From: Gammaproteobacteria bacterium
GTDB taxonomy: Bacteria > Pseudomonadota > Gammaproteobacteria > Ga0077536
Length of the DNA stretch: 64,000 nt
Reading direction: 5' to 3'
Assembly (NCBI GenBank): GCA_024235015.1
Contig: JACKNG010000001.1
Coordinates: forward strand, 248,001-312,000
The number at the start of each line of letters is the position of its first letter. Within the stretch, counting starts at the first letter, position 1. The position numbers and the translations under genes were made by a program. The notes beneath the pieces are model-generated. The model ran no database searches, was not told the DNA's origin, and worked only from the letters and a program-made list of their open reading frames with translations. Below, piece after piece: positions 16,304-25,030 of the stretch.

Positions 16304-17697
16304 CGCCGGATCTCCGCGTAGCGCGCCAGCGCGGCTTCGCGTGCCGGCGCGAGATCGACGATGGGCGCGGGATAGCCGGCGATCCCGGGCGGCGGTTGGT
16401 GGATCTGCGCCGCGTCGAGTGCGGCCAGCTCGGGTAGCCAGCGTCGCAGGTAGACGCCGTCGGGGTCGAACTTGCGGCTCTGGGCGTACGGATTGAAGAT
16501 GCGGAAGTACGGCGCGGCATCCGCGCCGCAGCCGGCCACCCACTGCCAGCCCAGGCTGTTGTTGGCGAGATCGCCATCGACCAGGGTGTCCCAGAACCAG
16601 CGCGCGCCGGCCAGCCAGTGCTGGCCGAGATGCTTGGTCAGCAGCGAGGCCGTGACCATGCGCACGCGGTTGTGCATGAAGCCGGTCTCCCACAGCTCGC
16701 GCATGCCGGCGTCGACCAGCGGGAAACCGGTCCGCCCGCGCTGCCACGCCGCCAGGCCCTCGGCGTCATCGACCCAGACCATGTCGGCGAACTCGTCGCG
16801 CAACGGTGCGTCGGTGGTGTGCGGAAAGTGGAACAGCAGGTGCCAGGCGAATTCGCGCCACACCAGCTGGCGCAGCCAGGCCGCGGCGGCGCTCTCGTAG
16901 GGCGTGTTCCCGCTCGCGGCGCTCGCCGCGCTGAGCTGCGCCCAGGCGTCACGCACACCGAGCGCGCCCTGGCAGAAATACGGCGACAGCCCGGAGATGG
17001 CGCCGGCCGCGGGCTGGTCGCGGCGCTCGGGGTAGTCGATGACGGTGTCGTCGATGAACGTCGCCAGCCGGGCCTGTGCGGTGCGTTCCCCCGCTTGCCA
17101 GCGCGCGCGGATGCCAGCAGTCCAGTCGATGTGCGGCTCCAAGGCGAGGTCGTCGAGCTGCAGCGACGATGGCCACCGCGCTGGCGGCGCGAGCGCGGCC
17201 GGCTCCGGCGGCGGCGCCGGCGGTGGCCCGGCCGCCAGGCAGGCGCGGTAGAACGGCGTGAAGACCTTGTAGGGGGTGCCGCCGCCCGTCATCACGGCGC
17301 CGGGCTCGAACAGCAGGTTGCCGGCGAAGCTGCGCACCTCGCAGTGTTCGGCCAGTGCCGCCTTGAGCGTCGAGTCGCCGGCGATGCCGGCCGGCGTGTG
17401 GCGCCGGTTCCAGAACACCGCGTCCGCAGCGCAGGCCGTGAGCATGCCGCGCAGGACATCGAGCGGCGCCCCGCGCGCGATCACCAGGCGGCTGCCACGG
17501 GCGACGAGCAGCGCGTCGAAGGCGGCCAGGCCATCGTGCAGCCACACGCGGCTCGCCGCGCCCGGGCGCCAGGGATCGCCGGTGTCGCCCTCGTCGATCC
17601 ACAGCGGCACCACCGCGCCGCGCGCCGCGGCCGCCTGCAGAGCGGGGTTGTCGCGCAGACGCAGGTCGTGGCGAAGCCAGACGATGGTAGTGGGCAT
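16300..17697 (-). CDS. phrB: class I CPD deoxyribodipyrimidine photolyase
   Basis: A 465-residue light-driven DNA repair enzyme. Residues 1-130 form the photolyase alpha/beta antenna domain (TTIVWLRHDLRLRDNPAL, FWNRRHTP), and residues about 200-465 form the FAD domain. Its signature elements are ISGLSPYFCQGALGVRDAW, WREFAWHLLFHFP, GFPLVDAGMRELWETGFMHNRVRM, then GDLANNSLGWQWVAG and FRIFNPYAQSRKFDPDG. It splits cyclobutane pyrimidine dimers using FADH-. The length fits the family (about 470). ATG 17697 was chosen. A TATCAT box at 17749-17744 is a possible -10. It is the first gene of a two-gene unit with the DUF192 gene. Confidence 0.93.
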   Translation of the reverse strand: MPTTIVWLRHDLRLRDNPALQAAAARGAVVPLWIDEGDTGDPWRPGAASRVWLHDGLAAFDALLVARGSRLVIARGAPLDVLRGMLTACAADAVFWNRRHTPAGIAGDSTLKAALAEHCEVRSFAGNLLFEPGAVMTGGGTPYKVFTPFYRACLAAGPPPAPPPEPAALAPPARWPSSLQLDDLALEPHIDWTAGIRARWQAGERTAQARLATFIDDTVIDYPERRDQPAAGAISGLSPYFCQGALGVRDAWAQLSAASAASGNTPYESAAAAWLRQLVWREFAWHLLFHFPHTTDAPLRDEFADMVWVDDAEGLAAWQRGRTGFPLVDAGMRELWETGFMHNRVRMVTASLLTKHLGQHWLAGARWFWDTLVDGDLANNSLGWQWVAGCGADAAPYFRIFNPYAQSRKFDPDGVYLRRWLPELAALDAAQIHQPPPGIAGYPAPIVDLAPAREAALARYAEIRR

Positions 17698-17868
17698 GGC
17701 GGGCTCGGTGCGGGAACGGTCGGGCTGCGGCAAGGGTCGTAGCATGATACGCGTGGGCATCCCGCCCGGATCGCGACGGCGGCCGGCTTTATCCCACCGT
17801 GCCGTGCGCTTACCATGCGCGCGCGTCCCGCGTACACGTCCATTCACCCAACGGGAGTTCCGATTTCC

Positions 17869-18402
17869 ATGCCACGTAAAGCCATCCTCTGTGCACTGCT
17901 CGCCTGTGTCAGCTTCGCCGCCTCGGCCCATGGCCCGAGCCGGCAGAAGGTCGTCGAGACCGTCACCATCAACGCGCCGGCGGCCAAGGTCTGGGCCATG
18001 GTCGCGGATTTCTGTTCGATCAAGGACTGGCACCCCGGGGTGGTCGAATGCACGGGTGAAGGCGGCAACGCCGTGGGCGCGACCCGCGTGCTCACCATCG
18101 GCGAGCCGGGCGGCCCGCAGATCCACGAAGAGTTGTTGAAGTACGACCCCGAGGGCATGACCTACAAGTACAAGATCACCCAGACCGTCATGGACGTCCT
18201 GCCGGTTACCACCTATTCGTCGTTCTTCACCGTCAAGGACAACGGTGACGACACCTCGACCGTCGAGTGGAAGGGTGGCTTCTACCGCGGCCACCCCAAC
18301 AACGACCCGCCGCCGGAACAGAACGACGAGGCCGCCGTGAAGGCCGTGACCGCGACCTACCAGGGCGGGCTGGCCGAACTCAAGAAGCTGGCCGAGCAGT
18401 AA
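17869..18402 (+). CDS. secreted SRPBCC-domain protein, MxaD-like
   Basis: A 177-residue protein. The signal peptide is residues 1-20 (MPRKAILCALLACVSFAASA). The SRPBCC (START-like) fold follows: VVETVTINAPAAKVWAMVADF, DWHPGVVECTGEGG, TRVLTI, and a long C-terminal helix AVKAVTATYQGGLAELKKLAEQ. MxaD-type proteins sit in the periplasm next to PQQ-dependent alcohol dehydrogenase systems. The following gene encodes a YVTN propeller, another family found in those loci, 7 bases downstream. No PQQ dehydrogenase gene is in the window, so this link is by analogy. GGGAG at 17853-17857 precedes the ATG. Confidence 0.75.
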   Translation: MPRKAILCALLACVSFAASAHGPSRQKVVETVTINAPAAKVWAMVADFCSIKDWHPGVVECTGEGGNAVGATRVLTIGEPGGPQIHEELLKYDPEGMTYKYKITQTVMDVLPVTTYSSFFTVKDNGDDTSTVEWKGGFYRGHPNNDPPPEQNDEAAVKAVTATYQGGLAELKKLAEQ

Positions 18403-18409
18403 GCCGGCG

Positions 18410-19381
18410 ATGCCGTCGCTGCGTGCCCGGGGGCTGGCCGCCGCCCTCGCCTGCGTGCCGCTGCTGGCGCTGGCACCCGGCGGCGCCGGCGCGGCGCCGT
18501 TCGCCTTCGTCACCAACCAGGGCGCCGATACCGTCAGCGTGATCGACCTCGCCACCAATGCCGTGGTCGACACCGTCGCGGTGAGCGGTGCCCCGGCCGG
18601 GGTGGCGGCGGATCCGCGCCGCGGACTGGTCTTCGTGACCAGCCCCGATACGCACCAGCTCAGCGCAATAGACGCCGACTCGCACGGCGTCGAAGCGCAG
18701 ACCACGGCCGGCCAGGGACCACTCGGCGTGGCCGTCGACAGCGTCGGCGGACGGGTCTACGTCGCCGACTGGCACGGTGACGAGGTGCGCGTGTTCGATG
18801 CCATGACCCTGGCCGAGCGCGGGCGCTACAAGGTCGGCCGGGCACCGTCCGGCATCGCCCTGAGCGCCGACGGCCGCCTGCTGCTCGTGGCCAACCGCGA
18901 CGACGACGAGGTCCAGGCGATCAGCACCGGCGACGGGCTCACCCTCGGCCGTATCGGCGTCGGCAAGGCGCCGTTCGGCGTCACCATCAGCTCCGACGGC
19001 GCCCGCGCCTTCGTCGCCAACGTGCAGAGTGCCGAGATCACCGTCATCGACCTGCGTGGCCTGCAGCCCAGCCTGACCCTGCCGGTCGGCCACATGCCCT
19101 ACGCCATCGCGCACGATCCGCGTCGCGAGCGCCTGTTCGTGACCAACCAGGAGGATTCCACGGTGTCGGTGCTCGACCTCGCCGAGCGCCAGGAGATCAC
19201 GCGCATCGAGGTCGGCGACTACCCCGAGGGCATCGCCTTCAGTGCACGCCTGCGGCGGGTCTACGTCGCCAACTGGTTCAGCAACAGCATCACCGTCATC
19301 GACGCCGACAGTCTCGCCGTGGTCGACACCATCGCCACCGGCGACGGCAGCCGCGCGTTCGGCAATTTCATCCTCGAGTAG
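18410..19381 (+). CDS. periplasmic YVTN-repeat beta-propeller protein
   Basis: A 323-residue protein. The signal peptide is residues 1-28 (cleavage near GAGA-AP). About seven beta-propeller repeats follow, each with a core like FAFVTNQGADTVSVIDLAT, RVYVADWHGDEVRVFD, LLLVANRDDDEV, AFVANVQSAEITVIDL, LFVTNQEDSTVSVLDL and VYVANWFSNSITVIDA. That count would close a seven-bladed propeller. Such proteins are often encoded with PQQ-dependent alcohol oxidation genes, which matches the MxaD-like protein just upstream. No catalytic motif is visible, so it is probably a binding or scaffold protein. Confidence 0.82.
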   Translation: MPSLRARGLAAALACVPLLALAPGGAGAAPFAFVTNQGADTVSVIDLATNAVVDTVAVSGAPAGVAADPRRGLVFVTSPDTHQLSAIDADSHGVEAQTTAGQGPLGVAVDSVGGRVYVADWHGDEVRVFDAMTLAERGRYKVGRAPSGIALSADGRLLLVANRDDDEVQAISTGDGLTLGRIGVGKAPFGVTISSDGARAFVANVQSAEITVIDLRGLQPSLTLPVGHMPYAIAHDPRRERLFVTNQEDSTVSVLDLAERQEITRIEVGDYPEGIAFSARLRRVYVANWFSNSITVIDADSLAVVDTIATGDGSRAFGNFILE

Positions 19382-19402
19382 GGCGCCCGGCGCTCAGGCG
19401 CC
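19382..19402. terminator. hairpin between convergent genes
   Basis: GGCGCC at 19382-19387 and again at 19397-19402 can pair as a 6-bp stem with a 9-base loop, spanning the region between the convergent YVTN gene and epimerase gene. There is no U-run. Confidence 0.3.
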
Positions 19403-20242
19403 GTCCGCGGCGGCGAGCAGCGCCGCGAGTTCACCGGCGACGTCGTCGAAGGCCGGCGCGCAGCCCAGCCGCTGCCACGACCGCCCCGGGTCGCAACGCC
19501 GCCCACCACCGCCGCGTACCTGCGGTCCACCGTCGAAGACCGGCGCGGCGACCCCGAGCGCCGCGGCAAGGGCCGCGTAGTAGTCCCCTCGCCGCAGCGG
19601 CCGCCCGTCGCTGACCACGAGCACCGCCGGCAGGTCTTCGAGTTCGCCTGCGGCCACCAGTGCGCGCGCCGCGTCCTCCGCCCGCACCAGGTTGAGCCAG
19701 GCCGCGGGCGCGCCGGCAACCGGGCGGCCGTCGCGCAGCGTGTCGCGCCCGATGATGCGCCCCGCGCCCCACAGCCCGGCCAGCCGCACCGCGACGCTGG
19801 GGAGCCCGGCGTCGCCCCAGGCCGCCTCGATCGCTGCCAGGCGCCGCGTCCGCGCCGAGGCGAGTTGGACCGGCGTACGCTCGTCGATCACCCCGTCATC
19901 ACTGTCGGCCCAGATGCCGGTACTCGAAGCCACCACCACGCGGGCGGCGCCGCTTGCGGCGAGGCCGGCGGCGAGCGGCGCGAGGACGCGCCCGGCCGCA
20001 TCGCCGAGCGCGCTCGGCGGCAGGGTGAAGTACACCGTGCCGGTGAAACCCGCCAGGCGGGCGCGCAAGCGTGCGCGGTCGTCGTCGCGGGTGAGATCGC
20101 AGGCCAGGGCTTCGACGCGCGCATCGTCGGGGCGTTGCCGCCAATGACGGCGCACGGCGAGGATGCGCGCCGTTGCCGGCAAGGCCCGGTAGAGATAAGG
20201 CGCGAGGTAGCCGGCGCCGAGGACCAGGTGGGTCGGCGTCAC
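19394..20242 (-). CDS. NAD(P)-dependent epimerase/dehydratase-like Rossmann protein (YeeZ-like)
   Basis: A 282-residue protein. THLVLGAGYLAPYL near the N-terminus is a Rossmann GxGxxx dinucleotide motif. ARVVVASSTGIWADSDDG matches the SSTGVY-like segment of atypical extended SDRs, and VRLAGLWGAGR matches the R-x-x-G-x-Y/W-G-x-G segment. LNLVRAEDAARALVAA is the usual substrate-domain helix. The classical YxxxK is not evident. The GTG start at 20242 overlaps the stop of the upstream PqiA-like gene as GTGA, which supports both the start and co-translation. The substrate is unknown, and a sugar-nucleotide or glutathione-type role cannot be told apart. Confidence 0.75.
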   Translation of the reverse strand: MTPTHLVLGAGYLAPYLYRALPATARILAVRRHWRQRPDDARVEALACDLTRDDDRARLRARLAGFTGTVYFTLPPSALGDAAGRVLAPLAAGLAASGAARVVVASSTGIWADSDDGVIDERTPVQLASARTRRLAAIEAAWGDAGLPSVAVRLAGLWGAGRIIGRDTLRDGRPVAGAPAAWLNLVRAEDAARALVAAGELEDLPAVLVVSDGRPLRRGDYYAALAAALGVAAPVFDGGPQVRGGGGRRCDPGRSWQRLGCAPAFDDVAGELAALLAAADGA

Positions 20243-21048
20243 GACGAACGGCGCGCCGCCCAGTGCGAGGCCAGCATCGACAACAGGCAGTAGGCGAGGA
20301 AGAAGTACAGGCCGACCCCGAGCGCGGCACGCCCGTGCACGTCCTTGTCGAGGGCGAGATAGGCGACCAGTACGGCGACCACGAAGACGTCGGCCATCGA
20401 CCACTTGCCGAGGGCGTGCAGCGCGCCGAGGCTGCGTTCCCGGGTGACCGGTCGCATGCTCTGCACCGCGCACACCACCAGCGCGACCTTGAGCAGCGGC
20501 ACGAGGATACTGAAGCCGGCGATCAGGCCGGCCAGCAGCCAGTTGCCGTCGTCGGCCAGGGCCGCGGTGGTCGAACAGATGCTCTTGGCCTCGTAGCGCA
20601 GCACCACCTCGCCCAGCACCGGCACGTCGGCGTAGGCAACCACGGTCAGCATCGGCGCGGCGATACCGACCGCGAAGGCGACCAGGGCGACGAGATTGAG
20701 ATGCCAGGCGAACACGCGACTGCGCCCGCGCGCGGACCACGCGACCCAGGCCAGCTGCAGCAGGCTCAGCACGGCAAAGGCCAGCGCGCCGTGCTCGACC
20801 TGGCCGGCGGCGTCGCGCGACGCGCCGATCAGGGCGCCGTAGGCCTGCTTGAGGTCGCTCGCCCCGCTGTACAGCGACAGGCTCAGGCGTTCCAGCAGTT
20901 CGGCCCAGGCCAGCCGCGTGGAACCGGCCAGGGACTGCATTTCCGCCGCCGCCTGGGCCAGGCGCTCGGCTTCGCCGGCCTCGATCACGACCAGCGCGGC
21001 GAGCGCCACGGCGAGCGGGTAATAGAGGTAACGCGTGAGTGTGATCAT
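20239..21048 (-). CDS. PqiA-like paraquat-inducible inner-membrane protein, single domain
   Basis: A 269-residue protein with about four transmembrane segments: residues 8-24, 100-120, 130-155 and 235-260. The most diagnostic stretch is LGKWSMADVFVVAVLVAYLALDKD, the conserved PqiA helix. The segment between the first and second helices is long and polar, with ERLSLSLYSGASDLKQAYG. PqiA proteins work with MCE-type PqiB in envelope lipid transport, but no pqiB gene is adjacent. The start is ATG 21048, because a longer upstream frame would add a basic leader unlike the family. It is coupled to the epimerase gene by a GTGA overlap. Confidence 0.75.
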   Translation of the reverse strand: MITLTRYLYYPLAVALAALVVIEAGEAERLAQAAAEMQSLAGSTRLAWAELLERLSLSLYSGASDLKQAYGALIGASRDAAGQVEHGALAFAVLSLLQLAWVAWSARGRSRVFAWHLNLVALVAFAVGIAAPMLTVVAYADVPVLGEVVLRYEAKSICSTTAALADDGNWLLAGLIAGFSILVPLLKVALVVCAVQSMRPVTRERSLGALHALGKWSMADVFVVAVLVAYLALDKDVHGRAALGVGLYFFLAYCLLSMLASHWAARRSS

Positions 21049-21139
21049 GACCGTCGAGGGGCGGCGCCGGGACGCGCGCGGCAAGCGTAACACGGCGTCT
21101 GCACGCGACTTTCGGCAACCTCTGCCGCGGCGTGTCCGG

Positions 21140-21169
21140 TTGCAGGGTGAACGACGATTCAAATAGTAT
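21140..21169 (+). promoter_or_regulatory. candidate promoter of icd
   Basis: TTGCAG (21140-21145) and TAGTAT (21164-21169) are separated by 18 bases, about 55 bases before the icd start codon. The segment is less GC-rich than its surroundings. Confidence 0.45.
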
Positions 21170-21191
21170 TTGCAGCGCACAATGCGCTCGA

Positions 21192-21209
21192 TTTACGCGA
21201 TTACGTAAA
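21192..21209. promoter_or_regulatory. perfect inverted repeat in the icd leader
   Basis: TTTACG-CGATTA-CGTAAA is a perfect 6-bp inverted repeat ending 3 bases before the GGAGGA ribosome-binding site of icd. It could be an operator or a leader hairpin near the ribosome-binding site. Confidence 0.4.
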
Positions 21210-21224
21210 GACGGAGGAAGTTTA

Positions 21225-22520
<1,296 letters not shown>

Positions 22521-22556
22521 GCTGCCTGCCCGACCCGCCGGCGCGGCCGCCGAGCC

Positions 22557-24317
22557 ATGGCCCAGCAGTCACTGCAGGACCTCATCCGGCTCGCGGCCGC
22601 CGGCATTCACGACGGCTTCACCAACTACAACAACAACTACCGCCGCATCACCCAGCGCGCCCGTCACCGCTTCGAGCAGCGTGACTGGGCCGGCGCCCGG
22701 CGCGACCTCGCCGAGCGCATCGAACTCTATGACAAGTCCGTGCAGCGCACGCTGGGCGCATTGCGCGGCATGCTCGACGCTCGCATCGACGATCTCGGCA
22801 TCTGGCGCGCCATCCGCGTGCTCTACTGGAGCCGGGTCGACGACGTGCCCGACGGCGAGTTCTCCAAGACCTTCTTCAACTCGGTCTACCGCGACGTCCT
22901 GCGCAGCCTCGACATTGACCCGACCCAGGTCTCGGATACCGCCGACGTGGTCTCGCCCGAGCAACCCCAACGCCATCCCGCACGCCAGCACAACTACATC
23001 AACTGGTACAGCGTGCAGGACATCGTCGCGCGCATCCTCGGCGACTTCCGTTTCGACAACCGCTACGTCGATTTCGACGGCGACGTCGCCTTCGTCGTCG
23101 CCGGCATCCAGCGCGTGGTCGCCGATGCCGGCGAGTTGGACGAGGCGGTGCGGCGTATCGAGGTCATGCAGGACATCTTCTACCAGACCAGCCGCGCTTT
23201 CGTCGTCGGCCAGCTGTTCTGGGCCGACCAGAGCTGCCCCTTCGTGCTCGCCTTCGAGAACCGCGAGGACGGCGTGCGCGTCGAGGCGGTGCTGACCAAT
23301 CCCGACGACGTCAGCGTGCTGTTCGGCTTCACCCGTTCCTACTTCATGTGCGACGTCGAGCCGGTCGAAGGCGCGGTCGACTTCATCAAGTCGATGCTGC
23401 CGCGCAAGCCGCTCGACGAGCTCTACACGATCCTCGGCCGCGCGCGCCAGGGCAAGACCGAACGGGCGCGCTCGTTCTACCGCCACCTGGCCGATTGCGA
23501 AGACCACTTCGTGCACGCACCGGGCGACCGCGGACTGGTCATGCTGGTCTTCACGCTGCCGTCCTACGACCTGGTGTTCAAGGTCATCCGCGACAATTTC
23601 GGCCACCCGAAGAACGTCAGCCACGACGAGGTCAAGAAGAAATACAAGTTCGTCTTCAACCACGACCGCGCGGGCCGGCTGATCGACACCCAGGAATTCC
23701 GCAACATCGAGTTCCCCCTGCACAAGTTCGCGCCCGAGTTGATCGAGGAAATGCTGAGTTCGACCTCGCACACGGTCCGCATCGACGGTGACCAGCTGGT
23801 CATCGATCACCTCTACTCGGAGCGCCGGCTGACCCCGCTCAACCTGTTCCTGCAGGACTACGAGCGCGAGCAGGCGCGGCTCGCCCTGCTCGACTACGGC
23901 CAGGCGATCAAGGATCTCGCCATGACCAACATCTTCCCCGGCGACCTGCTGCTGAAGAACTTCGGCGTGTCGCGTCACGGGCGCGTCATCTTCTACGACT
24001 ACGACGAGCTCACCCTGGTCACCGACTGCGAATTCCGCGAAGTCCCCGAGGCCCTGTACCCGGAAGACGAGCTGCGCGCGGAGAGCTGGTTCTACGTCAG
24101 CGAGCGTGACATCTTCCCCGAGGAGTTCATGCGTTTCATCGCCGTCGAACCACGCCTGCGCGAAGCCTTTCTCGACGCCCACGGCGATCTCCTGACGGCC
24201 GACTACTGGCGTTCGATCAAGCGGCTCCACCTCGAGAACCGGGCGCCGGAAGTGGCGCCCTACTACCGCCTCGGCGCGCGGCGGGACGCGGTTGATCCCG
24301 GTCAAGGCGAGGCGTGA
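22557..24317 (+). CDS. aceK: isocitrate dehydrogenase kinase/phosphatase
   Basis: A 586-residue bifunctional enzyme that phosphorylates and dephosphorylates isocitrate dehydrogenase, so it diverts isocitrate to the glyoxylate shunt on acetate or fatty acids. Family landmarks are ARILGDFRFDNRYVDFDGDVA, SYDLVFKVIRDNFG (ATP site), and the catalytic region LDYGQAIKDLAMTNIFPGDLLLKNFG followed by HGRVIFYDYDEL with the metal-binding Asp. The length matches E. coli AceK (578). It is usually the third gene of aceBAK. Here it directly follows the gene for its target, and no aceA or aceB is in the window. Confidence 0.95.
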   Translation: MAQQSLQDLIRLAAAGIHDGFTNYNNNYRRITQRARHRFEQRDWAGARRDLAERIELYDKSVQRTLGALRGMLDARIDDLGIWRAIRVLYWSRVDDVPDGEFSKTFFNSVYRDVLRSLDIDPTQVSDTADVVSPEQPQRHPARQHNYINWYSVQDIVARILGDFRFDNRYVDFDGDVAFVVAGIQRVVADAGELDEAVRRIEVMQDIFYQTSRAFVVGQLFWADQSCPFVLAFENREDGVRVEAVLTNPDDVSVLFGFTRSYFMCDVEPVEGAVDFIKSMLPRKPLDELYTILGRARQGKTERARSFYRHLADCEDHFVHAPGDRGLVMLVFTLPSYDLVFKVIRDNFGHPKNVSHDEVKKKYKFVFNHDRAGRLIDTQEFRNIEFPLHKFAPELIEEMLSSTSHTVRIDGDQLVIDHLYSERRLTPLNLFLQDYEREQARLALLDYGQAIKDLAMTNIFPGDLLLKNFGVSRHGRVIFYDYDELTLVTDCEFREVPEALYPEDELRAESWFYVSERDIFPEEFMRFIAVEPRLREAFLDAHGDLLTADYWRSIKRLHLENRAPEVAPYYRLGARRDAVDPGQGEA

Positions 24318-24347
24318 GCCAGGCCGTAGAGTATTGCTTCAATAACT

Positions 24348-24366
24348 AAGAATGATTATTATTCAG
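24348..24366. promoter_or_regulatory. Fur box upstream of the feo operon
   Basis: The 19 bases centred on GAATGATTATTATTC (24350-24364) match 13 of 19 positions of the classic Fur box in its reverse orientation, in an AT-rich patch within GC-rich DNA. The site lies about 160 bases before the first feoA start codon. Iron-Fur repression of feo operons is well established in gammaproteobacteria. Confidence 0.7.
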
Positions 24367-24527
24367 GCTAAGTTTTGCCACCGCAGACACTGGCCCGCCA
24401 GGCAGGCCGGCGAAATGCGTCGCGAGGACCGGAGCCCACGCGGTTGAAAACGGGCGCCGGGCGAGCGCCCCGGGGCACCGTGACCTCGCGCTGTTCTGTC
24501 CCCCGTCTACCGAGGCCGTGGCCCCGA

Positions 24528-24800
24528 GTGCACACAAACGTGACCCTGTCCAAGCTCAAGTACGGCGACCGCGCCGTGATCACCCACATCGAGACGCCCG
24601 ACAACGGCGCCGTGGCCAAGCTCGCCGCGCGTGGCATCGTGCCCGGCACCCTGGTCGGCATCCTGTGTGCCGGCGACCCCTTCCTCATCGGCATCGACAA
24701 CGATCGCTGGGCGCTCAATCTCAGCGAAGCGGCCTGCATCCACGTCGACCTCGTCGATCGCCCGCGCCGCGGGCTGCGCGCCCTGTTCCGCCGCTCATGA
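24528..24800 (+). CDS. feoA: FeoA-domain protein, first copy
   Basis: About 90 residues with the SH3-like FeoA fold: TLSKLKYGDRAVITHIET, KLAARGIVPGTLVGILCAGDPFLIGIDNDRWALNLSEAACIHVDLV. The C-terminal tail is basic. FeoA is a small cytosolic protein that supports FeoB-driven Fe(II) uptake. No ATG fits. The start is placed at GTG 24528, and GTG 24540 is an alternative. The stop overlaps the next gene's ATG as ATGA. It is the first gene after the Fur box. Confidence 0.75.
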   Translation: MHTNVTLSKLKYGDRAVITHIETPDNGAVAKLAARGIVPGTLVGILCAGDPFLIGIDNDRWALNLSEAACIHVDLVDRPRRGLRALFRRS

Positions 24801-25030
24801 GCGCGGCCTTGACCGCGCTGTCGCCCGGACAGGCGGGGGACATCTGTGGCTTCACCAGCGACGACGTCCAGCGCCTGATGGAAATGGGCCTGGTCGAGGG
24901 CACCACGGTGGAAGTCCTGCGCTACGCCCCGGCCGGCGACCCGGTCGAGATCCGGGTGATGGGTTACGCCCTCTCGCTGCGCAAGGCCGAGGCGGCCTGC
25001 ATCCTGCTCGACAACGTGCGCCCGGCATGA
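24797..25030 (+). CDS. feoA: FeoA-domain protein, second copy
   Basis: A 77-residue FeoA-type SH3 protein: LSPGQAGDICGFTSDDVQRLMEMGLVEGTTVEVLRYAPAGDPVEIRVMGYALSLRKAEAACILL. It matches the FeoA consensus (L-x-MGL-x-x-G-T-x-V-x-V, D-P-x-E-x-x-x-x-G-x-x-L-x-L-R) better than the first copy, so it is the more canonical FeoA. It overlaps both neighbours by ATGA junctions, which points to tight translational coupling of all three feo genes. Paired FeoA genes ahead of feoB occur in other bacteria, but the role of the pair is not defined. Confidence 0.85.
   Translation: MSAALTALSPGQAGDICGFTSDDVQRLMEMGLVEGTTVEVLRYAPAGDPVEIRVMGYALSLRKAEAACILLDNVRPA

Noticed and set aside
24375..24527. A longer FeoA start at ATG 24375
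   Set aside because: It would add about 50 Arg/Pro-rich residues not found in FeoA, and would start inside the leader just past the Fur box.
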